This document shows positions 9,029-17,902 of a DNA stretch of 64,000 nucleotides, in pieces. This stretch comes from Aquincolibacterium sp041674705 (GTDB taxonomy: Bacteria; Omnitrophota; Omnitrophia; Omnitrophales; Aquincolibacteriaceae). Each line of letters opens with the position of its first letter. Within the stretch, counting starts at the first letter, position 1. The DNA is taken from contig JBAYVF010000001.1 of NCBI GenBank assembly GCA_041674705.1, forward strand, positions 130,477 to 194,476. Reading direction: 5' to 3'. The notes beneath the pieces were generated by a model, which searched no databases, was not told where the DNA came from, and worked only from the letters and a program-made list of their open reading frames with translations. The position numbers and the translations under genes were made by a program.

Positions 9029-10060
9029 TTGAAGTCCGTTCTTTCTTTTAAAAAAAGCAGGCCGTGGAAACTCTGCGGCCTGCTTTTTTTATGCTTTCTT
9101 TCTTCCGGATTTTCCCTGTCTTCCTCGAAATCCGAAGGGCGGTCGTTCCCGCTTCCGGGGAATTTTGAGGAAGTTTGGAATGCCACGCTCGCGACGCTCG
9201 AGGCCGAAAAGATCCCGCTCGCCACAACCGACAAAGCCCGGGGCTATATCCGATCCGTGACATTTCCTTTGTACAAAAAAGAATACAAAGAATGGGCCAA
9301 GGCTCCCAGTATTTCTTCGAGTGGATTTTGCGCGCTTGAGATCGGTATCGTGGAAAAGGATCCGACCATGACAGTCGTCGGGATCCGGGCTTATTTTAAA
9401 AGAAAGACCGGCCTTTCGTCGAAGGGGTTCCGGAAAACCGATGGGTCGCGTGGAAGGTTCGAAGGGCTCTTGGGGAAAAATATCAATGAACGGCTTGTCG
9501 AGGCGAAGTTCCCGGCCCTGAAAAGCGTGATCCTGGGTTGTGATCTTCACTATGATGACAAGACGGCGCGTTATTTTATTGCCGGTGCCGACGAGTCATC
9601 GCTTGCCTATGAGCAAGGGCTTCGCAACGGAGATGTGCTTTTAAAGATCGCGGGGCAGGACGTGACGCCCGGGAATCTTTTCGGTTTCTTTTTGAATATT
9701 CAGGGAGAAGCTCTTAAGAAATTCACGATCCTTCGGAAAGAGGGAGAACTGGAGCTGCCGATCAGTATTTTTTTTCTGAATCCCGACGCGCCACATCTCG
9801 GATTCCGGGTGGAGCGTAACCCAAAAAATCTGCGTTTTGTTATCACGGAAGTGCGCGCCGGCTCTCCGGCGGAGCGGGAAGGGTTTTTGCCGAGGGACAT
9901 TTTGCTCAAACAGAACAACATCCTGCTCGATAACTGGGAAAACTATTACCGAGCGATCCTGGCCCAAAAAGATGGAGAACCTCAGATCTTCCAGATCGAA
10001 AGGCGCGGCAAGCTTCTTGAAAAGAAGATCATTCCCCCCGGGAATCAAGTCCCTGCATGA
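9029..10060 (+). CDS. Exported protein with two PDZ domains
   Basis: 343 residues. A signal sequence (about 1-33) is followed by an N-terminal region (FEEVWNATLATLEAEKIPLATTD..RGYIRS pattern, about 44-76) resembling the lipoprotein folds that precede such proteins. Two PDZ domains come next, near 190-250 (EQGLRNGDVLLKIAGQDV) and 255-340 (GSPAEREGFLPRDILLKQN). No protease domain is present, so it is likely an adaptor or periplasmic binding protein. TTG at 9029 is the only good in-frame start near the signal peptide; no clear ribosome site. Its stop overlaps the next gene as ATGA. Confidence 0.75.
   Translation: MKSVLSFKKSRPWKLCGLLFLCFLSSGFSLSSSKSEGRSFPLPGNFEEVWNATLATLEAEKIPLATTDKARGYIRSVTFPLYKKEYKEWAKAPSISSSGFCALEIGIVEKDPTMTVVGIRAYFKRKTGLSSKGFRKTDGSRGRFEGLLGKNINERLVEAKFPALKSVILGCDLHYDDKTARYFIAGADESSLAYEQGLRNGDVLLKIAGQDVTPGNLFGFFLNIQGEALKKFTILRKEGELELPISIFFLNPDAPHLGFRVERNPKNLRFVITEVRAGSPAEREGFLPRDILLKQNNILLDNWENYYRAILAQKDGEPQIFQIERRGKLLEKKIIPPGNQVPA
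9050..9090 (+). terminator. Perfect 15-bp terminator hairpin inside the PDZ gene 5' end
   Basis: AAAAAAAGCAGGCCG (9050-9064) and CGGCCTGCTTTTTTT (9076-9090) are exact inverse complements around an 11-base loop, with seven T at the end. It would terminate transcription from the upstream gene, yet it encodes part of the next protein's signal peptide, so the PDZ gene would be expressed by read-through or attenuation. Confidence 0.75.
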
Positions 10061-10506
10061 AAGATGCTCGTCTCGCTTTAATTTATTCCATCGTGGCCCC
10101 AGGTTTGGGACAGCTCTATCTTGGAGAGCGCGCCAAGGGGTGGACGCTTTTATGTATGAGCGCTGGAGTGGTCGTGAGCCTGATCATCAGTCATACGGCG
10201 ATCGCCTTGTTTTTAATGGGAGGCATCTATTTGGCCGTGATGATCCCCGCAGCGCGGGACGCTTTTCAGACCGCTTCCGGCCAGTCCCGGACTTTTGTGG
10301 CGAATACTGTTCCTTACGTGATCATGATGCTTCTCATGATCGGGCCGTTTGCGATCCCCCTTTTATGGCAAAGCGCAAAGTTTTCAAAGACGGCGAAGAT
10401 CCTCTGGACCGTCGCCGTGATCCTGATCGCGCTTTTAGGGATCGCGACTCTGACGTTCATGGCTTCGTCCCTGGACAAGTTCATGAAACAGGCCGGGGCC
10501 GTTTAG
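10057..10506 (+). CDS. Small integral membrane protein, GLGQ motif
   Basis: 149 residues with about four hydrophobic segments. The opening ALIYSIVAPGLGQLYLGERAKG carries the xPGLGQxYxG signature of TM2/DUF5683-type proteins, the same motif class as the protein at 8647. It overlaps the PDZ gene by four bases (ATGA), indicating coupled translation. No catalytic motif seen; function unknown. Confidence 0.65.
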   Translation: MKDARLALIYSIVAPGLGQLYLGERAKGWTLLCMSAGVVVSLIISHTAIALFLMGGIYLAVMIPAARDAFQTASGQSRTFVANTVPYVIMMLLMIGPFAIPLLWQSAKFSKTAKILWTVAVILIALLGIATLTFMASSLDKFMKQAGAV

Positions 10507-10596
10507 CTCGCTTGTTTTGTATCCGGAGCTTTTCAAAAGAATGATATCGCTTGGGAGGCTCCGTGTTAGAATGCAGAAAATGTTTCAGGAGGATTT

Positions 10597-11085
10597 GTGA
10601 ATTCTAAGAGAATCGTTTCGCTTTTTTTGCTCTCTTTTTTGATGATGGGGCCGGGGTGCTACGCGGAAGATCCCCAGGCTCCCCAAGCGGCTTCTGTTTC
10701 AACTCCGGTCACGTCTCCGGCGCCGGGTCTGTGGTCCGATGGCTGGTATCAAGGCGCTTCCGGGTACGATCAGGCGGTCGCGGAGTATAAGCGGACCAAC
10801 AAACCAATGGTCGTTTATATGAGCGTCGGGTGGTGCCCTTACTGCCGTAAATTTGAAAAAGAGGTGCTGTCAGCACCCCGGGTGCAGAACATGCTGAAGG
10901 ACATGATCCGGGTCAATATCAATCCGGAAGCCGGAAGCCGCGAGAACGCGCTCGCGTTCCAATACGGGATCCGGGGATTTCCGTCTTTTTTTCTTCATCC
11001 TCCTCAGCCCGGAGGTGCCGTACAACTTGCAACGGGAGTGACCCCCGAGCAGTTCGTCGATTTTTTCAAACAAGTCCTCGGTTAG
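10597..11085 (+). CDS. Exported thioredoxin-fold protein (CPYC)
   Basis: 162 residues. An N-terminal hydrophobic export signal (about 1-21) and a Pro/Ala/Ser-rich linker precede a thioredoxin-like domain with the redox motif CPYC at 80-83 (GWCPYCRKFEKEVL) and the cis-Pro segment RGFPSFF. It matches the thioredoxin_7/DUF953-like exported reductases used for disulfide or cytochrome maturation. GTG at 10597 is supported by AGGAGG at 10587-10592. thiD starts one base after its stop, though no functional link is evident. Confidence 0.8.
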   Translation: MNSKRIVSLFLLSFLMMGPGCYAEDPQAPQAASVSTPVTSPAPGLWSDGWYQGASGYDQAVAEYKRTNKPMVVYMSVGWCPYCRKFEKEVLSAPRVQNMLKDMIRVNINPEAGSRENALAFQYGIRGFPSFFLHPPQPGGAVQLATGVTPEQFVDFFKQVLG

Positions 11086-11086
11086 A

Positions 11087-11869
11087 ATGTCGACCGTGAT
11101 CTCCAGAGCGCTTTCCATCGCCGGTTCTGATCCTTCGGGCGGAGCGGGCATCCAGGCCGATCTCAAGACCTTTCATCAGCACAAGGTTTACGGGATGGCG
11201 GTGATCACGCTTCTCACAGCCCAGAATACACGTGATGTCCAGGCCGTCTACGTGATGAAACCCGCCCAGGTGATCCGTCAACTTGAGGCGGTGCTTTCGG
11301 ATATCCCGCCTCATGCAGCCAAGACGGGGGCCTTGGGGGATGAAAAGGTTCTTCGCGCGGTCGCAAGGGCGGCTCGCGGATTCAGGTTTCCCCTCGTGGT
11401 CGATCCGGTCATGGTGAGCAAGCATGGCGCCCTACTTCTTAAAAAAAATGCTGTTCGCATTTTCATCAAGGAGCTGCTTCCTTATGCCACTTTAGTCACA
11501 CCGAACCTTTGTGAAGCGGAGGTTCTGAGCGGGATCAAGGTTTGTGACCCGGAGTCCATGGAAAAAGCCGCACGGATCATTGCCGGGTTCGGCCCACGCG
11601 CCGTACTCGTCAAAGGCGGCCATCTTAAAGGGGACGCCCTGGATCTTTTTTATCAAGACGGAAGGGTTCGTTTCTTCAAAGCTCCAAGGATCCGGACGCG
11701 GCATACTCATGGGACCGGCTGTACGTATTCAGCCGCTATTACCGCTGAACTCGCGAAAGGGAAGAGCCTTTTCGCTGCCATCGCAAGCGCTAAAAAGTTC
11801 ATCACGCGAGCGATTCGTACGGCTCCGGGCCTTGGGCGCGGCAGGGGTCCCGTTAATCATTTCGCTTAG
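11087..11869 (+). CDS. thiD: Hydroxymethylpyrimidine/phosphomethylpyrimidine kinase
   Basis: 260 residues, typical ThiD length. It phosphorylates HMP and HMP-P in thiamine synthesis. Seen: ALSIAGSDPSGGAGIQADLKTF at the N-terminus (the ribokinase-fold substrate motif), VVDPVMVSKHGALLL, TPNLCEAEVL, VKGGHL, and the anion-hole motif THGTGCTYSAAI near 205 with its catalytic region. No thiamine riboswitch can fit upstream, since only one base separates it from the previous gene. Confidence 0.95.
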   Translation: MSTVISRALSIAGSDPSGGAGIQADLKTFHQHKVYGMAVITLLTAQNTRDVQAVYVMKPAQVIRQLEAVLSDIPPHAAKTGALGDEKVLRAVARAARGFRFPLVVDPVMVSKHGALLLKKNAVRIFIKELLPYATLVTPNLCEAEVLSGIKVCDPESMEKAARIIAGFGPRAVLVKGGHLKGDALDLFYQDGRVRFFKAPRIRTRHTHGTGCTYSAAITAELAKGKSLFAAIASAKKFITRAIRTAPGLGRGRGPVNHFA

Positions 11870-11916
11870 CGTTTCTCGCGTAAAAAGATTCTTTTTTAAA
11901 ATCATTCACGTTCGGA

Positions 11917-11922
11917 TATAAT
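11917..11922 (+). promoter_or_regulatory. Probable -10 box for thrH
   Basis: TATAAT lies 30 bases before the thrH start, in the 82-base gap after thiD. The matching -35 is weak (AT-rich TTTAAA region), so only the -10 is called. Confidence 0.45.
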
Positions 11923-11951
11923 TCCTCGGCAACTGATCCAAGGAGAAAAGC

Positions 11952-12548
11952 ATGATTTGCTGTTTAGATCTGGAAGGTGTGTTGATCCCCGAGATCTGGA
12001 TCAACGTGGCGAAGAAGACCGGCGTCAAAGCTCTCGAGATCACCACGCGCGACGAGCCTGATTACGATAAGCTCATGCGTTACCGGCTCGCGATCCTGAA
12101 AAAAGAAGGGATACGACTCGGCGACATTCAGGCTGTGATCCGCGCGATGCGTCCGCTTCCGGGCGCCAGGGAATTCTTGGAGAAACTCCAGGAAAAATAC
12201 CAGGTCATTATTCTTTCGGACACCTATTACGAGTTCGCCGGGCCGATGATGAAAAAGCTCGGGAACCCGACCCTCTTTTGTAATTGGCTGTCGAAGGATA
12301 AAAAAGGTTTTATTGCGAATTATCATCTGCGGCAGAAGAACGGCAAGAAAGAGGCTGTCAAAGGGCTCAAGAGCCTGGGATTCAGGGTTGTCGCTGCGGG
12401 GGATTCCTACAATGATATCGCTATGTTGAAAGCCGCTGACCGCGGGATCCTCTTCCGTCCGCCTGCCAAGATCGTCCGCCAGTTCCCAAAATTTCCGGTG
12501 ACGAACACCTACCGCGAACTCCTTTCGGCTTTCCTTAAAACCGCCTAA
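11952..12548 (+). CDS. thrH: ThrH-type HAD phosphatase (phosphoserine phosphatase / homoserine phosphotransferase)
   Basis: 198 residues, matching the known ThrH length of about 200. HAD motif I is CLDLEGVLIPEIW (nucleophile Asp6), motif II is IILSDTYYEF, and motif IV is AAGDSYNDIAML. The segments TTRDEPDYDKLM and GILFRPPAKIVRQFP are close to what I recall of Pseudomonas ThrH, which dephosphorylates phosphoserine and can pass phosphate to homoserine. It could serve as the serine-pathway phosphatase here. Start: AAGGAGAA upstream. It ends two bases from the convergent HIT gene. Confidence 0.9.
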   Translation: MICCLDLEGVLIPEIWINVAKKTGVKALEITTRDEPDYDKLMRYRLAILKKEGIRLGDIQAVIRAMRPLPGAREFLEKLQEKYQVIILSDTYYEFAGPMMKKLGNPTLFCNWLSKDKKGFIANYHLRQKNGKKEAVKGLKSLGFRVVAAGDSYNDIAMLKAADRGILFRPPAKIVRQFPKFPVTNTYRELLSAFLKTA

Positions 12549-12550
12549 CC

Positions 12551-12943
12551 TTATTTCAGATTCGCACGGATCCTGGCCGCGATCGCGGCGAGTTCTTCCT
12601 GGGGCGTAGCTTTTGCGCGGGCGAAGCTCAAGTCTCCGACACTGTTGATCGGGATCAAATGGACATGGGCGTGAGGGACTTCAATGCCGGCGACCATGAT
12701 GCCGACCTTCTTGCAGGGAACGGTTTTTTTGATGGCCTTGGCGACCTTCTTGGCGAATACCATCAGGCCTTTTAGCAGGTCATCCTCCATATCAAAAATA
12801 TAATCCACCTCCTGCTTCGGAATGACCAGTGTGTGCCCGGGACTTACAGGACGGATATCAAGAAAGGCAAAGTAGCGGTCGTCTTCAAGGATCTTGTGAG
12901 CGGGGATCTCGCCCGCGAGTATTTTGGTGAAAATAGTAGGCAT
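12551..12943 (-). CDS. HIT family nucleotide-binding protein
   Basis: 130 residues. The histidine triad HAHVHL near 93-98, the opening TIFTKILAGEIPAHKI and the segment LVIPKQEVDYIFD place it with HinT-like purine nucleoside phosphoramidases. Its start is preceded on the minus strand by AGGAGG. It is a single gene, convergent with thrH and divergent from the DUF4870 gene. The usual active site is complete. Confidence 0.95.
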   Translation of the reverse strand: MPTIFTKILAGEIPAHKILEDDRYFAFLDIRPVSPGHTLVIPKQEVDYIFDMEDDLLKGLMVFAKKVAKAIKKTVPCKKVGIMVAGIEVPHAHVHLIPINSVGDLSFARAKATPQEELAAIAARIRANLK

Positions 12944-13126
12944 GACGGCCTCCTTATTGTGAAAAAAATCAATTTTGGACTATGGACCAAGGCCTGCAGC
13001 TTGCGTGGCGCGCGGGCCGTGAAGCGATGTCATTTTAATCCCGTCCCAGAAAGAACGGTATCGTTTTTTGCGTGGAATGCGGTAGAATGTTCCGTCAAAG
13101 ATTTCTTTTAAAAAAGGGGGTTCAAG

Positions 13127-13471
13127 ATGGCCGATGAAAATAAGAATACAGTGCTGGGCGTGACGGAAAATCTCGAAGGGCTTTTTTGTTACGTGCTCGG
13201 CTGGGTGACGGGGCTTGTTTTTCTGCTCCTTGAACAAAAGAACGCGTTCGTACGTTTCCACGCGCTCCAGTCGCTTGTAACATTCCTCGCGCTTTTTATC
13301 CTCTCCGCGGTGATCGGGTTCATCCCGGTTCTGGGGATCCTGGTGGGGCTGGTTATCTGGCCTCTGGGAGTGGTCCTTTGGATCGTTCTCATGGTGAAGG
13401 CTTATAAAGGGGAACGCTACAAACTGCCCGTGATCGGTGATTTTGTCGAGAAGCAGCTTATTTCCAAGTAG
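13127..13471 (+). CDS. DUF4870 membrane protein
   Basis: 114 residues with three hydrophobic segments. The pattern LEGLFCYVLGWVTGLVFLLLEQKN, VRFHALQSL and PVIGDFVEKQL is characteristic of the DUF4870/Tic20-like family. Function is unknown. A terminator hairpin with a T-rich tail follows at 13490. Confidence 0.85.
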   Translation: MADENKNTVLGVTENLEGLFCYVLGWVTGLVFLLLEQKNAFVRFHALQSLVTFLALFILSAVIGFIPVLGILVGLVIWPLGVVLWIVLMVKAYKGERYKLPVIGDFVEKQLISK

Positions 13472-13489
13472 AGTTTTGATGACAGGAGG

Positions 13490-13535
13490 GCGGATGGCGA
13501 AAAGCGTTAAGCTTCTTCCATCCGCTTTCTTTTTT
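13490..13535 (+). terminator. Terminator after the DUF4870 gene
   Basis: GCGGATGG (13490-13497) pairs with CCATCCGC (13518-13525) around a 20-base loop, followed by TTTCTTTTTT. The arm word GGATGG recurs in the family D element at 48776. Confidence 0.65.
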
Positions 13536-13546
13536 CCGCTTCCCTT

Positions 13547-13894
13547 ATGAATACCTTCCACTGCCAGCGTTGCGGCGCGTGTTGCAAACAGCCTGGTTTT
13601 GTCTATCTCGCGACAGGGGATGCCGAGCGCCTTGCCGCGCATCTCAAGATAGACGTTTATCAATTCACCGGAACGCATTGCCTTCTGATGGATCGCCAGC
13701 ACCTCGCCCTAAAGAAACAGCCGGATGAGACGTGCCTTTTTCTGGGAGCCCAAGGTTGTTCCGTCTATGAGGCGAGGCCCGCCCAATGCCGTGATTTTCC
13801 CTTAAACTGGAAAACAGAGAAAAGTTTGAACTATTGCGAGGGGCTGAAAAAAATCCAGGGGCGAGGGAATAAGGCCGCAGGAAAAGCCAAGTAA
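13547..13894 (+). CDS. YkgJ-type cysteine-cluster protein
   Basis: 115 residues with the CxxCxxCC motif at the N-terminus (FHCQRCGACCKQPG), then ETCLFLGAQGCSVYEARPAQCRDFPL. This is the YkgJ/UPF0153 pattern, proposed to bind zinc or an Fe-S cluster. Biochemical role unknown. It converges with the histidine kinase gene; an imperfect hairpin at 13892-13929 lies between them. Confidence 0.88.
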   Translation: MNTFHCQRCGACCKQPGFVYLATGDAERLAAHLKIDVYQFTGTHCLLMDRQHLALKKQPDETCLFLGAQGCSVYEARPAQCRDFPLNWKTEKSLNYCEGLKKIQGRGNKAAGKAK

Positions 13895-13928
13895 CCGGAT
13901 CTCTGAGAAGAGAGTTTCTTCCGGTAAT

Positions 13929-15308
13929 TTAGAGGGCGGGCTTCAAGCTTTCCGCCAACTTAGCTTCTTCAGATTTGGGGGCCGGAGGGACCGGAGGAAG
14001 CGTGAAAATGAACCGGGATCCTTTGCCGGGCTCGCTTTCGACCCAGATCTTCCCGCCATGCATCTCCACGAACTGTTTGCTGATGGCGAGTCCCAATCCC
14101 GTTCCCTTGACGCTCTTTTCAGTGGAACGTCCCGCCTGCTCATAAGGCTGAAAGATCGCGGCTTGGTCCTTCACAGCGATTCCGGGTCCCGAATCTTCCA
14201 CGGTGATCCTGGCTCTGCCATCATGGTCTTTCACCAAGGCAATATGGATAAAGCCTTTCTGGGTGAACTTGATGGAGTTTGAGAGAAGATTGTAGAGCAC
14301 CTGCCGGATCTTGAGCTCGTCGGCTGTAATCCGGAGGTTGGCCGGCCTTTCCGTAAATTCCAGGCGCAGATGTTTGCCGAGGGCATCTTCGTGAAAAAGA
14401 TCCAGCGCATTGTTAAGAATCTTTACAAGATCGATCTCATGAAGTACCAGCTGCATCTTTTTGGACTCGATCTTGGAAAGGTCGAGCACGTCGTTGATAA
14501 GATCGCGAAGATGTTTTCCGCTGCGCTCGACACGGGAAAGAAAATCCTTTTGTTTTTCCGTAGGCGGTTCCGTTGGGCTTTCGAGTAAAAGCTGGGAAAA
14601 ACCCAGGATCGAATTCAGCGGGGCGCGAATCTCATGGCTCATCCGGGCAAAATAATCGGTCTGCATGTGATAGGCATACTTGACCTTATCGCTTGTTTCC
14701 CGGAGTTCCCAAAGCAACTCCTCAAGGCGATCGTCCTTTTTTACGAGGGCCGAAGCCAGAAATCTCATGAAGATCGCGATTAAATAGAAGAAAGCAATGT
14801 GCCGGAAGATAATGGCGGTTTCCTGGACAGGGTTCAGGTTGGGCCCGAACGAGACGGTTTGAGGGATAATGTTAAAATGCCCCAGCACGATCAATCCCGC
14901 ATAGAGGGCCGAGGCAAGCGTGGCCATCTGGAGGGTCATAATGGTCGGCAGGTTGAGCGCGCAGTAGCAGATCGAAATAAAAAAGCAGGAAGAAAAGATG
15001 AAAAGGTCCACATTCCCCAGGAGATGGAGGGCCGTTGTTTCGGCCAAAAAGTCGATTACGACCGAAGCGATCAAGGCTTCCGTCCCGGTTTTGGAATCGT
15101 GGAAAAAAGCCTTGTAGGGGCGGTTTACAAAAACTTCGATCACGATCACAAGGTAAAGCGGCCAAAGGTTTGCGACCGTGAAATTTCCCCATTTGCAGGT
15201 CAGGACATAAAGAGGGATAAGAAAGAAGACAGTGAGGATGCGGAGCAGGTAGAGATGATAAGCCTTTTGGTAGATCTCTTCGACCGGAGTTCTTCCCGTG
15301 ATTCTCAT
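13929..15308 (-). CDS. Membrane-bound sensor histidine kinase
   Basis: 459 residues. About five or six hydrophobic segments fill residues 20-185, then a short coiled stretch, a HisKA domain with the phospho-acceptor in MSHEIRAPLNSILGF (His225) and a HATPase domain with the N box (NLLSNSIKF), G1 (DSGPGIA) and G2 (GTGLGLAI). There is no receiver or recognised sensor domain; the membrane part probably senses the signal. No response regulator is adjacent; the nearest lone receiver is at 52280. Confidence 0.93.
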   Translation of the reverse strand: MRITGRTPVEEIYQKAYHLYLLRILTVFFLIPLYVLTCKWGNFTVANLWPLYLVIVIEVFVNRPYKAFFHDSKTGTEALIASVVIDFLAETTALHLLGNVDLFIFSSCFFISICYCALNLPTIMTLQMATLASALYAGLIVLGHFNIIPQTVSFGPNLNPVQETAIIFRHIAFFYLIAIFMRFLASALVKKDDRLEELLWELRETSDKVKYAYHMQTDYFARMSHEIRAPLNSILGFSQLLLESPTEPPTEKQKDFLSRVERSGKHLRDLINDVLDLSKIESKKMQLVLHEIDLVKILNNALDLFHEDALGKHLRLEFTERPANLRITADELKIRQVLYNLLSNSIKFTQKGFIHIALVKDHDGRARITVEDSGPGIAVKDQAAIFQPYEQAGRSTEKSVKGTGLGLAISKQFVEMHGGKIWVESEPGKGSRFIFTLPPVPPAPKSEEAKLAESLKPAL

Positions 15309-15476
15309 GATATTATCCTCGGAAGTTTATATGTCCTCTCATGCAGGAATGTCCGTATAATAACCAAACGCGCTCTGAAAAGGAAATCTATTTTTCCTCA
15401 AAAGGGCAAGAGGCCTGTTGCGACACACTTGTCCGGCGGCTATCCTTGTCTTTCATTTCTTTTCATTAAGGATGAC

Positions 15477-15600
15477 ATACTGATTTTTATTCACAATGAA
15501 TGGTAATCAGTATAGTCCCAACCACCTTTAAATTTTTTATAGGGTTGGGACAAGGATGGCCCCAATTTCAACTGCGTTGAAATGGATAGGTATTGGGACT
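15477..15600 (-). repeat. Family A three-hairpin array, copy A2
   Basis: This fills most of the second half of the 344-base gap 15309-15652. In + strand order: stem ATACTGATT/AATCAGTAT (15477-15513), stem GTCCCAACC/GGTTGGGAC (15515-15551), and the conserved hairpin CCCCAAT..TTCAAC/GTTGAA..ATTGGGAC (15560-15600). The first two stems are perfect 9-mers. The first half of the gap (15309-15476) holds no gene that I can support. Confidence 0.8.
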
Positions 15601-15652
15601 AAAATGAGACGTGTTTTTTAAAATTTATATCGCATGAAAGGAGCTCCGCGCC

Positions 15653-16753
15653 ATGAATGCTTATTTGACACTGTGCCTTGAAAAGGTTATTGCCGAGAGG
15701 GGACAGGATGTTTTTTTAAAGGCCGGCACGTCTCCTCATATGCGTTTGGGAGGACAGGTGGTGGCCCTGCCCTTGAAGGCGCTTTCCGGAGAGGAGCTTC
15801 TTGGGCTTGCGGGTGAGTTGCTGGATCCCCGGCAGATGGAAATGCTTCAAAAAAACAAGAGCGTGGATTTCGGTTTCTCCTTCCATGAGAAAGACTGTCG
15901 TTTCCGGGCCAATGCCTTTTTCCAGCAAGGGGAGATCTCCCTGGTATTCCGGTTGCTCTGGAAAGGGATCCCCAGCTTTGAAGAGCTCCGGTTGCCGTCC
16001 ATCCTGAAAAAAGTCGCGCGCGAAAAATCCGGCATCATTCTGATCGGGGGTACGGTCTCATCGGGGAAGACTACCACCGTGGCGGCCATGCTCCGGACCA
16101 TGAACGAAAGCGTCCAAAAGCACATCCTTACGATCGAGGATCCGGTGGAATATCTGCATGAAGACAAACAGTGTCTTATCCAGCAGCGGGAGATCGGCCA
16201 GGATGCTGAAAGTTTTAGTTCGGCCCTCAAATACGTGGTGCGTCAGTCCCCCGACGTGATCGTGATCGGCGAGATGCGCGATGCGGAGTCTTTCAATTTC
16301 GCGCTTTCGGCGGCCGAAGTGGGAAGGCTTGTTATTTCAACCGTTCATGCCCAATCCGCGGGACAGGTCTTTGATCGTGTGCTGGGTTTCTTCCCGCCGT
16401 CCGAGCGAGAAACCACCCTGCGTTATTTTGCGGCCAATATGTCCTGCATCATGGTCCAGAAACTTTTAGTGGCCAAGGACGGAAAGATGCTTGTGCCTGC
16501 CGCCGAAGTGCTTTTGGGTAATTACACGATCAAACAACTGATCCTCGACAAAAAGATCGACAAGATTTCTCAGGCAATCCGTAATGCTCATGAAGAAGGG
16601 ATGCAAACGATGGACCAATCCCTTCTGGAACTCTGGAAATCCGGAGTGATCAGCCAGGAGACGGCCATTGCCGCAAGCCCTGCGCCGGAGGATCTCCAGG
16701 CTTTGATGAAGGGGATCCGGATCGGGCAGGATACTAAGATTCTTGGAAGCTGA
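15653..16753 (+). CDS. PilT/PilU-like secretion ATPase
   Basis: 366 residues, the length of PilT. N-terminal PAS-like region, then Walker A GTVSSGKT (133-140; the usual form is GPTGSGKS), the Asp box LTIEDPVEYLH, Walker B VIVIGEMRD and the His box STVHAQSA. It would be a hexameric twitching/retraction motor of the PilT or PilU type at the inner membrane. No pilin, PilB or PilC lies in this window, so it is an isolated copy. AAAGGAG precedes ATG 15653. Confidence 0.88.
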   Translation: MNAYLTLCLEKVIAERGQDVFLKAGTSPHMRLGGQVVALPLKALSGEELLGLAGELLDPRQMEMLQKNKSVDFGFSFHEKDCRFRANAFFQQGEISLVFRLLWKGIPSFEELRLPSILKKVAREKSGIILIGGTVSSGKTTTVAAMLRTMNESVQKHILTIEDPVEYLHEDKQCLIQQREIGQDAESFSSALKYVVRQSPDVIVIGEMRDAESFNFALSAAEVGRLVISTVHAQSAGQVFDRVLGFFPPSERETTLRYFAANMSCIMVQKLLVAKDGKMLVPAAEVLLGNYTIKQLILDKKIDKISQAIRNAHEEGMQTMDQSLLELWKSGVISQETAIAASPAPEDLQALMKGIRIGQDTKILGS

Positions 16754-16756
16754 AGA

Positions 16757-16822
16757 AAGTCATCAAGTCACCAGGTCGCAAAGACACCAAGTGATAAAGG
16801 AACTGCTTGGTGACATGGTGAC
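16757..16822. repeat. Family D inverted repeat with 8-base units (GTCACCAA type)
   Basis: Directly after the PilT stop, the left arm reads as degenerate 8-mers (AGTCATCA, AGTCACCA, GGTCGCAA, AGACACCA, AGTGATAA) and the right arm (CTTGGTGACATGGTGAC) is the inverse complement of the same word. It separates convergent genes. Confidence 0.7.
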
Positions 16823-16840
16823 GGGAGGGCTTGGCGTCTT

Positions 16841-17896
16841 TTAGGAGACGTATTTTTCGCGGTAGATCTTGATCAAAGCGAAAAAGATCGAGAGCACTAC
16901 TGGCGCGAGAAAAATCCCCATCAGGCCGTAGAATTTCATCCCGCCCATGATCCCGAAGAAAAGAAGGAAATAGGGGAGCCTGGTCTTCTCGCCAATGATC
17001 GCCGGCTTCATGATGTTATCCAGAAGACTGATTCCGAAAAAACCTACCACAAAAAGAATGATCGCCTTGGTATAGAGGTGTGTCAGGGCGAGATAGACAA
17101 CGATCGGGAGCCAAACACTTGCCGCGCCAAGGACCGGAATAAGCGAGGTCAGGAAGATCAGGAACGTGAAAAAAAGCGGGATGGGAACCCCTAAGGCCGT
17201 GAATACCATCCCCGCCACAGCTGCCTGTGTGACGCTTGTGAGGAGTTGTCCCCGGATGACCGCGACGAAGGTTTCATGGATCTGCTTGAAAAGGGCCTTC
17301 TTGGTTTCTTTCTCGAATGGCGCGATCTCGTAAATAAAGTTGTAAATCTTTTCTCCGTGCTTGAAGAAAACGAAGGTGAGGAAGGACATGAAGAAAACGT
17401 TCAGAAGAACAAAAAAGATGTTCTTGGTAAAAGTCGCCGCTTGAGTTGCGGCGAGGTTTCCAAGTGTTTTTGTAGTTCCGAGGAACCAGGAGGACAGACT
17501 GTCTTTGACCGTTTGGGATGCGAAGATATGGGCCTGCATATTCTGGAACCAGGGAAGCTTTCGGATCTGCTCGACCAGTTGCTCCAGTTTTCCATCACGA
17601 ATGTAAGCGTAAGCCCACTGGGAAAATTCGATGATCTGGGTAGTCATATTGATAATGATGAAGATGAGGGGAGGAACGACGATCAAGAATACCCCGATGG
17701 TCATGAGAAGAGCGATCGAATTGTTCCGTCTGGGGAATAATTTTCGCAGTTTCTCATAAAGGGGGTAGAAAGCGAAGGCCAGGATGGCTGCCCAGAAAAT
17801 AGCCGTAAAGAACGGCGCAAAGATGTTGAAGACCTCGTAGATGATGAAGGCCAGGATGCCGATGAAGAAAAACGAGATGAATTGTTCGCGTTTCAT
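16841..17896 (-). CDS. AI-2E family (PerM-type) permease
   Basis: 351 residues with seven or eight hydrophobic segments and a soluble stretch near 130-185. The closing region (FFGISLLDNIMKPAIIGEKTRLP and GGMKFYGLMGIFLAPVVLS) is the AI-2E/UPF0118 signature. Members include proposed AI-2 exporters and Na+/H+ antiporters, so substrate is open. The start is placed at MKREQF (ATG 17896). The frame stays open 60 bases further into a family A element, which would add a GTG-initiated leader encoded by the repeat. Confidence 0.85.
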   Translation of the reverse strand: MKREQFISFFFIGILAFIIYEVFNIFAPFFTAIFWAAILAFAFYPLYEKLRKLFPRRNNSIALLMTIGVFLIVVPPLIFIIINMTTQIIEFSQWAYAYIRDGKLEQLVEQIRKLPWFQNMQAHIFASQTVKDSLSSWFLGTTKTLGNLAATQAATFTKNIFFVLLNVFFMSFLTFVFFKHGEKIYNFIYEIAPFEKETKKALFKQIHETFVAVIRGQLLTSVTQAAVAGMVFTALGVPIPLFFTFLIFLTSLIPVLGAASVWLPIVVYLALTHLYTKAIILFVVGFFGISLLDNIMKPAIIGEKTRLPYFLLFFGIMGGMKFYGLMGIFLAPVVLSIFFALIKIYREKYVS

Positions 17897-17902
17897 GGTA
17901 TC

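Noticed and set aside
15477..15600. Integron attC-like sites for family A
   Set aside because: Paired hairpins recall attC, but no integron integrase or conserved R/L boxes are seen, and elements lie at gene starts as well as ends.
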